Part shown: in pieces, positions 21,960-32,640 of the stretch
Numbering within the stretch: position 1 is the first letter of the stretch
How the letters are laid out: each line of letters begins with the position of its first letter
Origin: Rhizomys pruinosus
Lineage: Eukaryota; Chordata; Mammalia; Rodentia; Spalacidae
Assembly (NCBI GenBank): GCA_009823505.1
Contig: VZQC01005680.1
Coordinates: 1,787,088 to 1,851,087, forward strand
Reading direction: 5' to 3'
DNA length: 64,000 nt
The notes under the pieces: generated by a model
Told to the model about the DNA's origin: nothing
The model's database searches: none
Seen by the model: only the letters and a program-made list of their open reading frames with translations
Translations under genes and position numbers: made by a program

Positions 21960-22916
21960 TTTGTCCAGCTGATCTTGCATGGGTAGAGAGGCCCCCAATG
22001 AGTGACCCTCTTCTGATTAGTTTTAGTTTGAAGTCTATTTTACTTATTAGAATAGCAACTTCTGCTTGATTTTTAGTGCCATTTGCTTGGAATGTTTCTT
22101 CCACCCTTTCACCTTAAGATAGCGTCTATCCTTGAAGGTGAGATGGGTTTCTTGCAGACAACAAAAAGATGGATTTTGTGTCTTAATCTATTCTACTAGT
22201 CTATGCCTCTTGATTGGGGAGTTCAGGCCATTGATATTTAAAGTTATTATTGAGAGATGTATATTGCTTCCCATCATTAGTTTCTGTTTGCATCTTGGTC
22301 TGGGTTTGTATTTCCACAGTTATAACTTCATTAATTACTTTCTGTTATCACTTAGGTATAGTCATTCTTTTCTTCCACTCTTTGTATTGCTTCAAGTATT
22401 CTCTGAAGAGCTGGTTTTCTGGGCACAAATTCAGCTTATTTATGTCATGAAAGATTTTTCTTTCTCCTTCAACTATAACAGACATTTTTGCTGGGTAAAA
22501 TATTCTGGGTTGGCACCTATAGTTATTTAGAATGGGGAATACTTTGGCCCAAGCTCTTCTGGCTTTCATCCTTTGCACTAAGAAATCAGCTGTAATTCTG
22601 ATGAGTTTTCCTTTATATGTGACTTGTTTTGCTTTTGCAGCTTTCAGTATTCTCTCTTTGTTTTGAACATCTACTGTTTGTACTATTATATGGCATGGGG
22701 AATTTCTTTTCTGGTCCTGTCTGTTTGGTGTTCTATCTGCTTCTTGTATTTGTATGCATATGACTTTCCTTAATTTGGGGAAAATTTCTTCTATGATCCT
22801 GTTGAAAATCTGGTCAATACCATTATCCTGAGATTCTTCTCCTTCCTCTATATTTATGATGTGTAGGTTTGGTATTTTCATGGTGTCCCACATTTCCTGA
22901 ATATTCCATTCCTGTG
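21960..22916 (-). mobile_element. Minus-strand L1: ORF2 5' end and ORF1 C-terminal part
   Basis: The minus strand carries an open 181-codon piece (22348-22893) matching the RNA-recognition and C-terminal domains of L1 ORF1p (IEEGEESQ, RTPNRQDQKRNSP, YPAKMSVIVEGERK), followed by the ORF1-ORF2 junction and the start of ORF2 down to about 21960. The missing N-terminal part of ORF1 continues at 23973-25030. The element was split by the plus-strand L1 at 22917-23972. It is truncated 3' within ORF2. Confidence 0.9.
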
Positions 22917-23972
22917 TTTTTTAAAATTTGCAGCACTCTTCACAATAGCAAAGAGCTGGAACCAACCCAAAATGCCCCTCAGCAGATGAGTGGATAACAA
23001 AAATGTGGTACATCTACACAATGGAGTTCTATTCAGTGGTAAAGAAAGATGACATCATGAACTTTGCAGGTAAATGGATGGAACTGGAAGCCATTATGCT
23101 AAGTGAAGTAACACAGTCCCAGAAAAACAAACAGCGAATGGTTTCCCTCATTTGTGAATGCTAACACCAAATCCCCAGTTGAAAGGCAAGCTGAACAGCA
23201 TTATTGTTATACTTCTTTTTATCTGAAAGCAACTGCGTTGCTATAATGCGAATCTCTCAATGGACTATAGAATCAATCTACCACTTATTTTCAGACTCAG
23301 TAATTACTTATATGGGTGGAAGGTATGTATTAATATTTTAGAGTAATAAAATTAAAGGGGAATATGTGAATTTCTTTTAAATTTTTATTTATTTTTCATA
23401 TTTTATTTATTATTTTTTATGTGTATGAGTGTACTGTCTGCATGTAGGTTGGTGCACCCATGTTGTGCAGTGCCGTGGAGGTCAGAAGAGGGCGTTGGAT
23501 TCTCCTGGAACTAGAGTTAAAGATGGTTCTTAGCTGCCATGTGGGTGCTGGGAATTGAACCCAGGTCCTCTGCAAGAGAAATCGGTGCTCTTAACTGCTG
23601 AGCCATCTCTCCATCCCCGAAAAAAATGTGAATTTCTAAACATATTTTGGAATTAACATGCAGTTTATTCTCGGAGGTCATAATTCTGATACATATGTGA
23701 TGGATATATAGGCATATGTTGGGGCAATACAAAGGGGAGGGAGCAACAACAACATAAAGACTGGATCAAAGAACTGACTGATACAGTTAAACTGTGCTCA
23801 AAACAACAAGCCTCTTCAGGGAAAAACTTTGGAGACTGAGAGAAAGATGCAAGACATGTATGGCAGAAGGCATGAACAGGGGTGGGGTGGGCAGCAGGGA
23901 GAGGGGAATGTGTCTAAACTGGACTGAAAGATAATGTATGAAATACACAAATCATCAATAATAGTATTTAAA
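22917..23972 (+). mobile_element. Plus-strand L1 3' end nested in the minus-strand L1
   Basis: Starts in the last part of ORF2 ('cactcttcacaatagcaaag', stop near 23163) and runs through an extended 3' UTR to about 23972. The junctions fall in A/T-rich sequence of the interrupted ORF1, as expected for an L1 endonuclease site. Its 3' UTR is longer than, and different from, that of the intact L1 at 55.6-61.2 kb. No poly(A) tail remains. Confidence 0.88.
23385..23620 (-). repeat. B2/B3-type SINE in L1 3' UTR
   Basis: T-rich tail first, ending 'ccatctctccatcccc'. Target-site duplication TGTGAATTTCT (about 23365-23375 and 23626-23636). Confidence 0.93.
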
Positions 23973-25030
23973 CTTTTTGTTCATAATCTTTGCTTCAGCA
24001 GTCCAATTCTTCCACTTTATCTTCTAGTCTTGATATTCTATTTTCTACTTCATTTGCTCTGTTGCTGAGGCTTCTTCTGTCCTTTCCAGATGCTTAGTAA
24101 GTGTTCCACTTCCCTTTTCATTCTGGCCTGTGTTTTCTTCAGTGTTTCTATCTCTTTTGTGAATTCAGTCTGAAGCTTATCCTTATCTTCTTTTAGTTCT
24201 TTGATTTGTTTGTTTGCACGTTCTTTACAGTCCTTGAATTCTTTGATCATGTCTATGATAGTCCTTTTAAATTCTGTGTCCTGGGTTACATCTAGGGGGT
24301 TCTCATTCTATAGGATTGGTAGTATTTAGTGGGGACATATTATTTGGGTTTTTCATGTTATTGTTTTTCATTGTGATTTTGGTATGTGGATTTCTTTTGT
24401 TGTTTGTGATTCCAGTATAAAGCTCAAGTGTTTCTTTGTTGAACTGAAGACTGACTTTGCTGGTATTTTTCAGGTAACTTTGTTGTCTTCTTATTAGGTA
24501 TGAAAGGCTGGTTAGTCTAAGCTCCAAGTTCTCATTTCTGATTTTGTACTGGAGAAACCAGCTAATTCCCTCCCAGCTAGTCAAGAGCTCCTCCAGAGGC
24601 CCAATACAGGTATCAATCAGACAGGTCTGAACCCACAGGGCCCATATCACATGAAACTGGGGGAGGAGCCCAAGTGCTCCCTGGCCAGTGGGTAGGGAGT
24701 CTGGAATAGCGCCACCACAGCACAGTTTAGGGCTCTCAGCACCAAGTGGAGGTCAGTCTCATGCACTCACTGGGAGAGTGGAACCCGCAGAACTGCCGCA
24801 CCATGTGGGGTCCACCTATTGGCTCTCCAGGACGGGTTGCAAACTTCTGAATCTGAGTCTAGGACAGGGAAGCCTAGCCTGGAGCTGAGGGAGGGGCCCA
24901 GGCATTCCCTGACATCAAGTCTTATGGGTGGTGATTTCAGCAGCCTTTTCCTTTTCCAGCGGGGTTGGTAGTTGCCACTAGGTTAGATTGTTCACTTGGA
25001 AGATTAAAGGGGCCCTTTAATTCAGAGTGT
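23973..25030 (-). mobile_element. Minus-strand L1: ORF1 coiled coil and 5' UTR
   Basis: Continuation of the interrupted L1. On the minus strand the piece ending at 24050 encodes a Lys/Glu-rich coiled coil (IKELKEDKDKLQTEF and similar). Further upstream lies a GC-richer 5' UTR-like stretch (about 24570-25030). The 5' border is approximate. Together with 21960-22916 it makes an L1 with 5' UTR, ORF1 and the start of ORF2. Confidence 0.8.
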
Positions 25031-25121
25031 GTTGGCTTACTTCTGTCTCTCATTACTAGCTATAATAATAATAATATAATTACAATAAAGCAAAATGTCA
25101 GGAACAGTAAGAATGCAGAAG

Positions 25122-25373
25122 CGGGGGGCTGGAGGAGATGGCCTAGTGGTTAAGAGCACCGACTGCTCTTGCAGAGGACCCGGGTTCGGTCCCCAGTACC
25201 CACATGGCGGCTGAGAACCGTCCGTAACTCCAATTCCAGGAGAACTCCAGTTCCAGGGGAATCTGATGCCGTCTTCTGACCTCCGTGGCTTTGCACGACA
25301 CGGGTGCACAAACCTGCATGCAGACAGTACACTCATACACATAGAAAATAAATAAAATTTTTTAAAAATTAAA
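25122..25373 (+). repeat. B2/B3-type SINE
   Basis: 'gctggaggagatggcctagt' start, full internal duplication, A-rich tail. Flanking duplication AAGAATGCAGAAG on both sides (about 25110-25122 and 25374-25386). Confidence 0.95.
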
Positions 25374-25475
25374 AAGAATGCAGAAGTGGGAAACAACACA
25401 ACAAAATGATAGCTTGATACTGTTGTGGGTAATGGTCTGAAGCAGGTGCGTGAAGTGAGAAAAGATAACAGACAG

Positions 25476-25618
25476 GGGGTTGGCGAGCTGGCTCAGTGGG
25501 TAAGGTGCTTGCCAGCAGGTCTGATTACCTGAGTTTGATTCCAGGGAATCACATGATGGAAGGAAAGAACTGACTCTCATGGATTGTCCTGTGACTTCCA
25601 CATGTATAGCATGATACC

Positions 25619-25671
<53 letters not shown>
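25476..25671 (+). repeat. tRNA-derived SINE with (GA)n tail
   Basis: 'gagctggctcagtgggtaag', 'acctgagtttgattccaggg', 'atgatggaaggaaagaactg', then a pure GA run (25622-25671). Confidence 0.82.
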
Positions 25672-25675
<4 letters not shown>

Positions 25676-25699
25676 AAATGAACACCTCGTGTTTCAGTG

Positions 25700-26239
25700 A
25701 CTGCCTGTCGTCCCCCTGATCAAGAAGCTTCTGTGATCTTTCAAGAGCCAGCCCATCCCACACTGCCCTTCCTGTCCTTCAGATCTTCGGTGTGCTCCAT
25801 GGCACTAGGTACCATGTGCAGGTCTTGGCTTCCAGGAGCCCAGGCTGTGCTTCAGCTGCAGAGCCAATAGGAAGGCTGGTTATGGAGCAGAGCTGCTGGC
25901 ATCTCCAGGGCTGCAGCTTGGGGCTCTGGTGCTGGTTCAGCGCAGTGCTGACTCCCTGGGGCTCCTCGACCTCTTTACCTTCCCATGGGCAGCCAGGCTG
26001 CTCCTCTGGCTCCCAGTTTTAAGGGAAACTCTTCATAACAATGACCTCTGTCACTGTCTCTCTTCCATCCTCTCCCTCCTCCTTCTTCACATTTCCCTCT
26101 CCCTCCCTTCATCCTCCTTGTTATTCTCTCCCTCCCTCCTCCCATCTATCTTCCTCTCCTGCATGAGCCTGTATATCAGAACCTCTCAAGCTTGGCTTCA
26201 TTTCTTTGTGTGTGCATGCAAGGATGTGTGAGATCTCAT
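25700..26239. other. Unique intronic sequence with a pyrimidine-rich part
   Basis: No repeat family recognised. 26055-26160 is CT-rich. Open frames here show no recognisable domain. Confidence 0.45.
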
Positions 26240-26475
26240 GTATGTATAACTGGGTGTGTGCATGTGTACATTTTGAGTGCAAGGACCAGAGGTCAACCTC
26301 AGATGTTCATCAGAACTACCCACCTTGTTTTTTGAAACAGGGTCTCTCACTGACCTGGGGCTTGCTGGCTTGGCTAGGCTGACTGGCCAGTGAGCCCCAG
26401 GGATCCTCCTGTCTCCACCTCCCCAGCTCTGGGATCACAGGTGGACAATACCACATCTGATTCGTATTTGGTTTT
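26240..26475 (-). repeat. RSINE1-type SINE
   Basis: 'gaccagaggtcaacctcaga', 'ttgaaacagggtctctcact', 'ccagggatcctcctgtctcc', 'gctctgggatcacaggtgga'. Confidence 0.82.
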
Positions 26476-26480
26476 GCTTT

Positions 26481-26687
26481 CTTTTTTATGGGTATGAGTG
26501 CATTGCCTGCATGTGTGTAAGTACACCCATGTTTTGCAATGCCTGCAGAGGTCAGAGGAAATTGTTGGGGTCTCCTGGAACTGGAGGTACAGACAGTTGT
26601 CAGTTGCCATGTGGATGCTGGGAATTGAACCCAGGTCTTCTGCAGGAGCAGCTGGTGCTCTAAACCACTGAGCCATCTCTCCTGCCC
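26481..26687 (-). repeat. B2/B3-type SINE
   Basis: Reverse copy ending 'ccatctctcctgccc'. Moderate divergence. Confidence 0.9.
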
Positions 26688-26699
26688 TTTTGCTTTGTT

Positions 26700-26760
26700 T
26701 TGCTTTTTTGAGATAGGGTCTTTGTAGCTCAAGCTGGCCTGAAACTTGCTTTGTACGCCA
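26700..26760 (-). repeat. B1 fragment
   Basis: 'tttgagatagggtctttgta', 'ctcaagctggcctgaaactt'; cut off by the purine tract that follows. Confidence 0.75.
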
Positions 26761-26967
26761 AGGAAAAAGGAAAGGAAAAAGAAAAGGAAAGGAAACAGGA
26801 AAAGTAAAAGAAAAGAAAAAAGGAAAGGAAAGGAAAAAGGAAAGAAAAGGAAAAAAGGAAAGGAAAGGAACAAGGGAAGGGAAGGGAAGGGAAGGGAAGG
26901 GAAGGGAAGGGAAGGGAAGGGAAGGGAAGGGAAGGGAAGGGAAGGGAAGGGAAGGGAAGGGAAGGGA
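26761..26967. repeat. Purine tract: impure (GGAAA)n then (GGGAA)n
   Basis: Over 200 purines on the plus strand. The first half is a mixture of AAAGG/AAAAGG; from 26874 it is about 19 perfect GGGAA units. This sequence type is polymorphic and can form triplex or G-rich structures. The pyrimidine-rich minus-strand ORFs here are artefacts. Confidence 0.95.
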
Positions 26968-28040
26968 ACCAACATGGGAAGGGCGTAAGTAGCCAGCTCT
27001 GTTGTCGGACTACCAACATGGGAAGGGCGTGAAGTAGCCAGCTCTGTGTGTCGGACTACCAACATGGGAAGGGCGTGAAGTAGCCAGCTCTGTGTGTCGG
27101 ACTACCAACATGGGAAGGGCGTAAGTAGCCAGCTCTGTGTGTCGGACTACCAACATGGGAAGGGCGTGAAGTAGCCAGCTCTGTCTGTCGGACTACCAAC
27201 ATGGGAAGGGCGTCAAGTAGCCAGCTCTGTGTGTCAGACTACCAACATGGGAAGGGCACTCAAGTAGCCAGCTCTGTGTGTCAGACTACCAACATGGGAA
27301 GGGCGTCAAGTAGCCAGCTCTGTCTGTCAGACTACCAACATGGGAAGGGCGTCAAGTAGCCAGCTCTGTGTGTCAGACTACCAACATGGGAAGGGCATCA
27401 AGTAGCCAGCTCTGTGTGTCAGACTACCAACATGGGAAGGGCGTCAAGTAGCCAGCTCTGTGTGTCGGACTACCAACATGGGAAGGGCGTCAAGTAGCCA
27501 GCTCTGTGTGTCAGACTACCAACATGGGAAGGGCGTCAAGTAGCCAGCTCTGTCTGTCAGACTACCAACATGGGAAGGGCTAAGTAGCCAGCTCTGTGTG
27601 TCGGACTACCAACATGGGAAGGGCGTAAGTAGCCAGCTCTGTGTGTCGGACTACCAACATGGGAAGGGCGTGAAGTAGCCAGCTCTGTGTGTCAGACTAC
27701 CAACATGGGAAGGGCGTCAAGTAGCCAGCTCTGTCTGTCGGACTACCAACATGGGAAGGGCGTCAAGTAGCCAGCTCTGTGTGTCAGACTACCAACATGG
27801 GAAGGGCGTCAAGTAGCCAGCTCTGTCTGTCGGACTACCAACATGGGAGAGCACCAAATAGCCAGCTCTGTCTGTCAGACTACCAACATGGGAAGGGCGT
27901 CAAGTAGCCAGCTCTGTTGTCAGACTACCAACATGGGAAGGGCCAAGTAGCCAGCTCTGTCTGTCGGGACTACCAACATGGGAAGGATCATCAGAGCCAG
28001 CTCTGTCTGTCGGACTACCAACATGGGAAGGGCATCAAGT
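26968..28040 (+). repeat. 46-bp minisatellite, about 23 copies
   Basis: Tandem units containing 'accaacatgggaagggcgtc' and 'aagtagccagctctgtgtgt' then 'cagact/cggact'. Unit length varies slightly (about 43-49) through small indels around 'gggcgt(c/g)aagt'. Two variants (TGTGTGT versus TGTCTGT; TCAGAC versus TCGGAC) are interspersed in blocks. It starts directly at the end of the GGGAA tract, suggesting joint expansion. Confidence 0.97.
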
Positions 28041-28439
28041 TGCCCGAGGGGCTTTGACTGGAAAAAGGCTGCAGGAGGCCACAGATCTGAGGTTTCTGTC
28101 TTGGGTGTTGCCAGTCCCCAAAAGGTGAAATTAATGCAGCCATAACTGGGTGGTGGCTGACTCCCCAAGGCCAAGAGTCTGTGGTGACAGATAGCTGGCC
28201 CGGCCCGAACTGAGGGGCGCAAGTTCCCACAGCTAGCTGGCATGCGTTGTGTGCTCCAGCTCCCAAGAGAAGCTGTGGGCACCTCCTCCTTTCCTCCCCT
28301 TTCATCCAGCAGACTTGGGTTGTGGGAGAGCGCAGGCTACACTTGGGGCCTAGCTTTCCGTACAATATGCGAATTCCCTCCCCCACCTCCACATCCTTCC
28401 CTTTGCCCTCCCTTCCCTCCCTGTGCCCTTCCCTTCCCA
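28041..28439. other. GC-rich unidentified sequence next to the gap
   Basis: About 400 bases, richer in G+C than its surroundings, ending in a CCCTTCCCTTCCC-type tract right at the N. No SINE, L1 or exon signature recognised. It may be the flank from which the minisatellite arose, or a fragment of an unfamiliar element. Confidence 0.4.
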
Positions 28440-28440
28440 N
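28440..28440. other. Single N (assembly join or gap)
   Basis: The only ambiguous base in the window, placed between a pyrimidine tract and a run of 12 T at the start of a reverse L1 tail. Sequence continuity across it is not assured. Confidence 0.95.
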
Positions 28441-29214
28441 TTTTTTTTTTTTTAACTTTATTTATCTCTTTATATTTTTTAATTCTTTTATTGATGATTT
28501 GTGTATTTCATACATTATCTTTCAGTCCAATTTAGACACATTCCCCTCTCCCTGCCCCTCACCCCACCCCAGTTCATGCCTTCTGCCATACATGTCTTGC
28601 ATCTTTCTCTCAGTCTTTCCAAAGATTTTCACTGCAGAGGCTTGTTGTTTTGGGCAGAATTTAACTGTATCAGTCAGTTCTTTGATCCAGTCTTTATGTT
28701 GTTGTTGTTCCCTCCCCTTTGTATTGCTCCAACAATCACAAATGTATCAAAATTATGACCTCTGAGAATAAACTGTATGTTAATTCCAAAATATGTTTTA
28801 AGCATTCAAATTTTTCCCTTTAATTTTATATTACTCTAAGATATGAATATGTACCTTCCACCCATATACAGTAATTACAGAGTCTGAAAATAAGTGGTAG
28901 GTCAATTCTAGAGCCCGTTAAGAGATTCACCTTATAACAGCACAGTTGCTTCCAGATAAAAAGAAATATAATAATAATGTTGTTCAGCTTGCCTTTCAAC
29001 TGAGGATTTGGTATTAGCATCCACAAATGAGGATAACCATTTTTGGAATTCACATTTTTCCCCTTTAATTTATATTACTCTAAAGTATGTATACATACCC
29101 TCCCCCCATATACTATAATAACAAAGTCTGAAAATAAGTGGTAGGTTAATTCTAGATCCCATTAAGTTATTCACATTATAATGGTACAGTTGCTTTCAGG
29201 TAAAAGAAAAAAAA

Positions 29215-29215
<1 letters not shown>

Positions 29216-29246
<31 letters not shown>
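29216..29246. repeat. (CA)n microsatellite, left flank of a hAT insertion
   Basis: Pure AC run ending at the hAT-like element; a second AC run (29652-29680) lies on its other side. Confidence 0.95.
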
Positions 29247-29250
<4 letters not shown>

Positions 29251-29651
29251 CTGGATAGCTTTAGTGTCAACTTGACACACCTGGGTTGAGGGAGCCTCAG
29301 TTGGGGAATTGGCTCCATTGGATTGGCCTGTGGCCACGTCTGTGGAGTATTGTCTTGATTGTCAGGCAATGTGGGAGGGCCCAGCCCACAATGAGTAGTG
29401 CCACCCTGGGCAGGTTGTTGTGTACCATATAAGAAGGCAGGCTGGGCATGAGTCAGGGGAGCAAGCCAGTGAACAGCATTCCTCCATGGCCTGTGCTTCA
29501 GCTTCTGCCTCCAGGTTCCTGCCCTGAGTTCCTGCCTTGGGCTCCCTAAGTGATGAACTGTGATCCAGGAGATGTAAGCTGAATAAACCCTTTCCTCCCC
29601 AAGTTGGTGTCGGTCAGAGTGTTTTGTCACAGCAATGGAAGACAAACTAGA
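29247..29651 (-). mobile_element. hAT-Charlie-like non-autonomous element in a (CA)n tract
   Basis: 'gtgtcaacttgacacacctg', 'ggcctgtggccacgtctgtg', 'tgggagggcccagcccacaa', 'gctgaataaaccctttcctc', 'ttttgtcacagcaatggaag'. It splits a CA microsatellite, so the expected 8-bp duplication would be hidden in the repeat. Confidence 0.85.
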
Positions 29652-29680
29652 ACACACACACACACACACACACACACACA
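29652..29680. repeat. (CA)n microsatellite, right flank of a hAT insertion
   Basis: Pure AC run following 'caaactag'. Confidence 0.95.
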
Positions 29681-30475
29681 TTTCTCAGTTTGCCTTACTA
29701 CTAGGTATTTGGTGCTAGCATCCACAGATGAGGGATACCATTTGTCATTTGTTTTTCCAGGACTGTGTTACTTCACTTAGTATAATGTCTTCAAATTCCA
29801 TCCATTTACCTGCAAAGTTCATGATGTCATCTTTCTTTACTGCTGCATAGAACTCCATTGTGTAGATGTACCGCATTTTCTCTATCCACACTTTGGTTGA
29901 GGGGCTTTTGAGTTGGTTCCAGCTCTTTGCTATTGTGAAGAGAGCTGCAGTAAACATAGATGTGCATGTATCTTTGTGGTAGGATGAGTCTGGTGGGTAT
30001 ATACCCAGAAGTGGTATGACTGGGTCAGGTGGTAGACTCATTTTGAGTCTTTTAAGGGTTCTCCACACTGCTTTCCACAGTGGTTGTATGCATTTACATT
30101 CCCACCAACAGTGGAAGAGTGTTCTCCTTTCCCCAAGACTTCTCCAGCATTTGGTGTCTTTTGTTTTCTTGATCTTAGCCAGTCTTATTGGAGTGAGATG
30201 ATATCTTAAAGTGGTTTTAATTTGCATTTCCTTAATTATTAATGATGTTGAACACTTTTAAAGATGTTTCTCAGCCATCTTTTCTTCCTCACTTGTGAAG
30301 TCTCTGTTCAGCTCTTTACTCCATCTCTTGAGTGGGTCATTTGTTTTCTTACGTCTTTGTTTTTTTGAGTAGTTTATATATGCTGGATGTTAATGCTCTG
30401 TCAGATGTATCACTGGTGAAGGTTTCCTCCCACTCTGCAGCAGTGTTATTTCTAACTGTTAAAAACTGGAAACAG

Positions 30476-30705
30476 GGGGCTAGAGAGATGGCTCAGTGGT
30501 TAAGAGCACCGACTGCTCTTGCAAAAGACCCAGAGTTAGTTCCCAGGACTCACATGGCAGCTAATAACCATACATAACTCCAGTTCCAGCGGTTGAAAGC
30601 CTTCTTCTGGCCTCCACAGGTACTGCATGGCACGGTGCACTTACATACATGCAGGCAAAAATACTCATACACATGAAAATAAACAAATTTTGTTTTGTTT
30701 TGTTA
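30476..30705 (+). repeat. B2/B3-type SINE with a reverse B1 in its tail
   Basis: 'ggggctagagagatggctca' start. The tail meets a reverse B1 piece (30706-30800, 'ctggcctgaaactcactatg'). The pair is flanked by TTAAAAACTGGAAACA-like copies (30459-30474 and about 30832-30847). Confidence 0.88.
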
Positions 30706-30800
30706 AAATAGCATCTCCCTGTACCCCGAGCTGGCCTGAAACTCACTATGTAGACAGGTTGCCTTTGATTTTACAGAGATCTCCCTGCATCTGCCTCCTG
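30706..30800 (-). repeat. B1 fragment
   Basis: 'agctggcctgaaactcacta' and 'cctgcatctgcctcctgag', reverse, truncated at both ends. Confidence 0.75.
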
Positions 30801-30831
30801 AGTGTTCATGAATAAAATTTTTATTGATATT

Positions 30832-31230
30832 AAAAAACTGGAAACAACACACTCATTTGTACATCAACTATTGAACAAACAAAATGTGGTGTGTCCATAC
30901 AATGAAATAAGACTTGACCATATGGGGCTGGAGAGATGGCCTAGCAGTTGAGAGCACTGACTGCTCTTGCAGAGGACCCGGGTTTGATCCCCAGCACCCA
31001 CATGGTGGCTGAGAACCGTCTTTAACTCCAGTTCCAGGAGAATCCGATGCCCTCTTCTGACCTCCGTGGCATTGCACGACATGGGTGCACCAACCTGCAT
31101 GCAGACAGTATATTCATACACATACATACATACAAAAATTTAAAAAATGACTTGACCATAAGAAAGAATGAAGTACCATGGTACAGTATGAGAAAACTCA
31201 ATACTATTATAAGTGAAAAGCAGACTGACA
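30832..31230 (+). mobile_element. Ancient L1 fragment split by a SINE
   Basis: 'actggaaacaacacactcat', 'aaaatgtggtgtgtccatac', then after the SINE 'agaaagaatgaagtaccatg' and 'aagtgaaaagcagactgaca'. This is the order of the C-terminal ORF2 region of old mammalian L1. Confidence 0.65.
30925..31148 (+). repeat. B2/B3-type SINE
   Basis: Young-looking copy, single form of the internal block. Target-site duplication GACTTGACCATA (30911-30922 and about 31150-31161). Confidence 0.95.
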
Positions 31231-31239
31231 TGTGAGTAA

Positions 31240-31240
<1 letters not shown>

Positions 31241-31279
<39 letters not shown>
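31241..31279. repeat. (TG)n microsatellite
   Basis: About 19 pure TG units. Confidence 0.95.
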
Positions 31280-31281
<2 letters not shown>

Positions 31282-31974
31282 CAGAATAAGCAAATCTTTC
31301 TTGGAGATCCACTAATGGGACTTCAGCCAGTGTCCAGTCTATAAAGAGGAAAGTCTGCTCATGCTTCAAAAAGGGAAGCCTGGTCTAGCAAGACCTGACT
31401 TTTTCCTTGAGTGGATGGAACTGGTGATTGAAAAGCCAAAAGGAGCCAGGGGCTCACCCCCCCCCGCAAAAAAAAAAAAAACATGAGTGACCCTTAAGGA
31501 CTAATCCTCAAGTGACCTTGAGAAAACAAAAACCTTGGTTAATCTGGGCTAACTGTGTGGCCTTAAACATCCAAAAGGAAATTATAACCAGAAATAAGTA
31601 AACAGTAAGGCCTGAGAAATTATACTTCAGGTATAAAACTTGATATCTTAGTAAAAAGACAAAAATTTAAAAATTTAAAAAATAAGTGAATCTTTAAAAC
31701 TAAAAATAAGAGTCAGTATTGCTGAGGAGGAGGGGACTTCAAACTGACTACTAGGAGGGATAAGGGAGGGTTCTTCCTGGAGAGACAAAAATGCCACAAA
31801 TTTTGACAGTACCAAATTATACAGAAATAATGCAAAAGTGGGAAAACACTAAAAGAATATGGAGAACAATGTGAGGGTTCATTGTGTATCATTCCCAACC
31901 TCCTTGTTTCTAGTAGCACAGAAAAGCTCTTTATTTCTTTCTTTGTGGGAGTATAACTCTGGCTCTGATTCTCC
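31280..31974. other. Unique AT-rich intronic sequence
   Basis: Contains a short C-run/A-run at 31457-31483 only. No exon or mobile element recognised. Confidence 0.45.
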
Positions 31975-32640
31975 ATACATCTATCCATCCATCGACCCAC
32001 CCATTTATTCATCCACCTAGCTGTTTATCCATTCATCCATGTATGTATCCATCTCTTCATTTATCTATCCATTCTTCTAACTACTCATCCATCACCTATC
32101 CATCCATTCATCCGTTTACCTTTCCATTGATCCATTATCTATCTCTCTAGCTCTCTATCCATCCATGCATCCACCCCTCTACCAATACATCTATCCATCC
32201 ATCCAGACATCTAGGTATACATATATACATCTGTCCACACATTCATTTATTTACTCATCCATTCTTTTGTTTATCTATCTATGTATCTATCTATCTATCT
32301 TCTATCTATCCAAACATTTATTTATCACACATACATACATACACACATGCATACATAAATCTATACATCCAAATCTATCTATATATTCACTTATCCATCA
32401 TATAGACAAATATATGCATACATACATATATACATGTATACATCATCCATCCATCTACACATACATTTATACAACCACACATCCACACATGCATTTTATA
32501 CCGCTATGTATCTATCATACATATACACATAAATATACTTATATGCACATGTGACTGCATATATACAGCTGTCCATCTATCCATATGTACATACATATAT
32601 GCAAACATCTCTCATTCATCTAAAGTTTCTAGCTGCTCTG
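31975..32640. repeat. Long impure tetranucleotide repeat region (CATC/ATCT/ACAT)
   Basis: About 660 bases of CCAT, ATCT, TACA and related units, blending from one into another. It produces a spurious 129-codon ORF at 32165-32554. Confidence 0.93.

Larger units (their letters stand above)
28441..30455 (-). mobile_element. 5'-truncated L1 (ORF2 C-terminal part and long 3' UTR)
   Basis: The poly(T) at 28441 is the reverse of the L1 tail. The minus strand reads from about 30455 (5' truncation in late ORF2) through an open 160-codon piece at 29745-30227 ([17 protein letters not shown]). The 3' UTR follows; a segment of it appears twice (about 28800-29036 and 29055-29735). It carries a hAT element at 29247-29651. 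The 3' UTR type matches the plus L1 at 22917-23972. Confidence 0.9.

Noticed and set aside
22132..22530. 132-codon plus-strand ORF rich in hydrophobic residues, resembling a membrane protein
   Set aside because: It is the antisense of L1 ORF1/ORF2 on the minus strand; T-rich antisense reads as hydrophobic residues.
26316..27065. 249-codon minus-strand ORF
   Set aside because: It reads through a reverse B2/B3 SINE, the purine tract and the start of the 46-bp minisatellite.
26968..28040. 46-bp repeats as a CRISPR array
   Set aside because: Units are directly adjacent with no unique spacers, vary among copies and sit in a mammalian intron with no cas genes.
29196..29681. 161-codon minus-strand ORF
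   Set aside because: It is the translation of the hAT-like element and its flanking CA repeats.
32165..32554. 129-codon ORF
   Set aside because: Lies wholly within impure tetranucleotide repeats.
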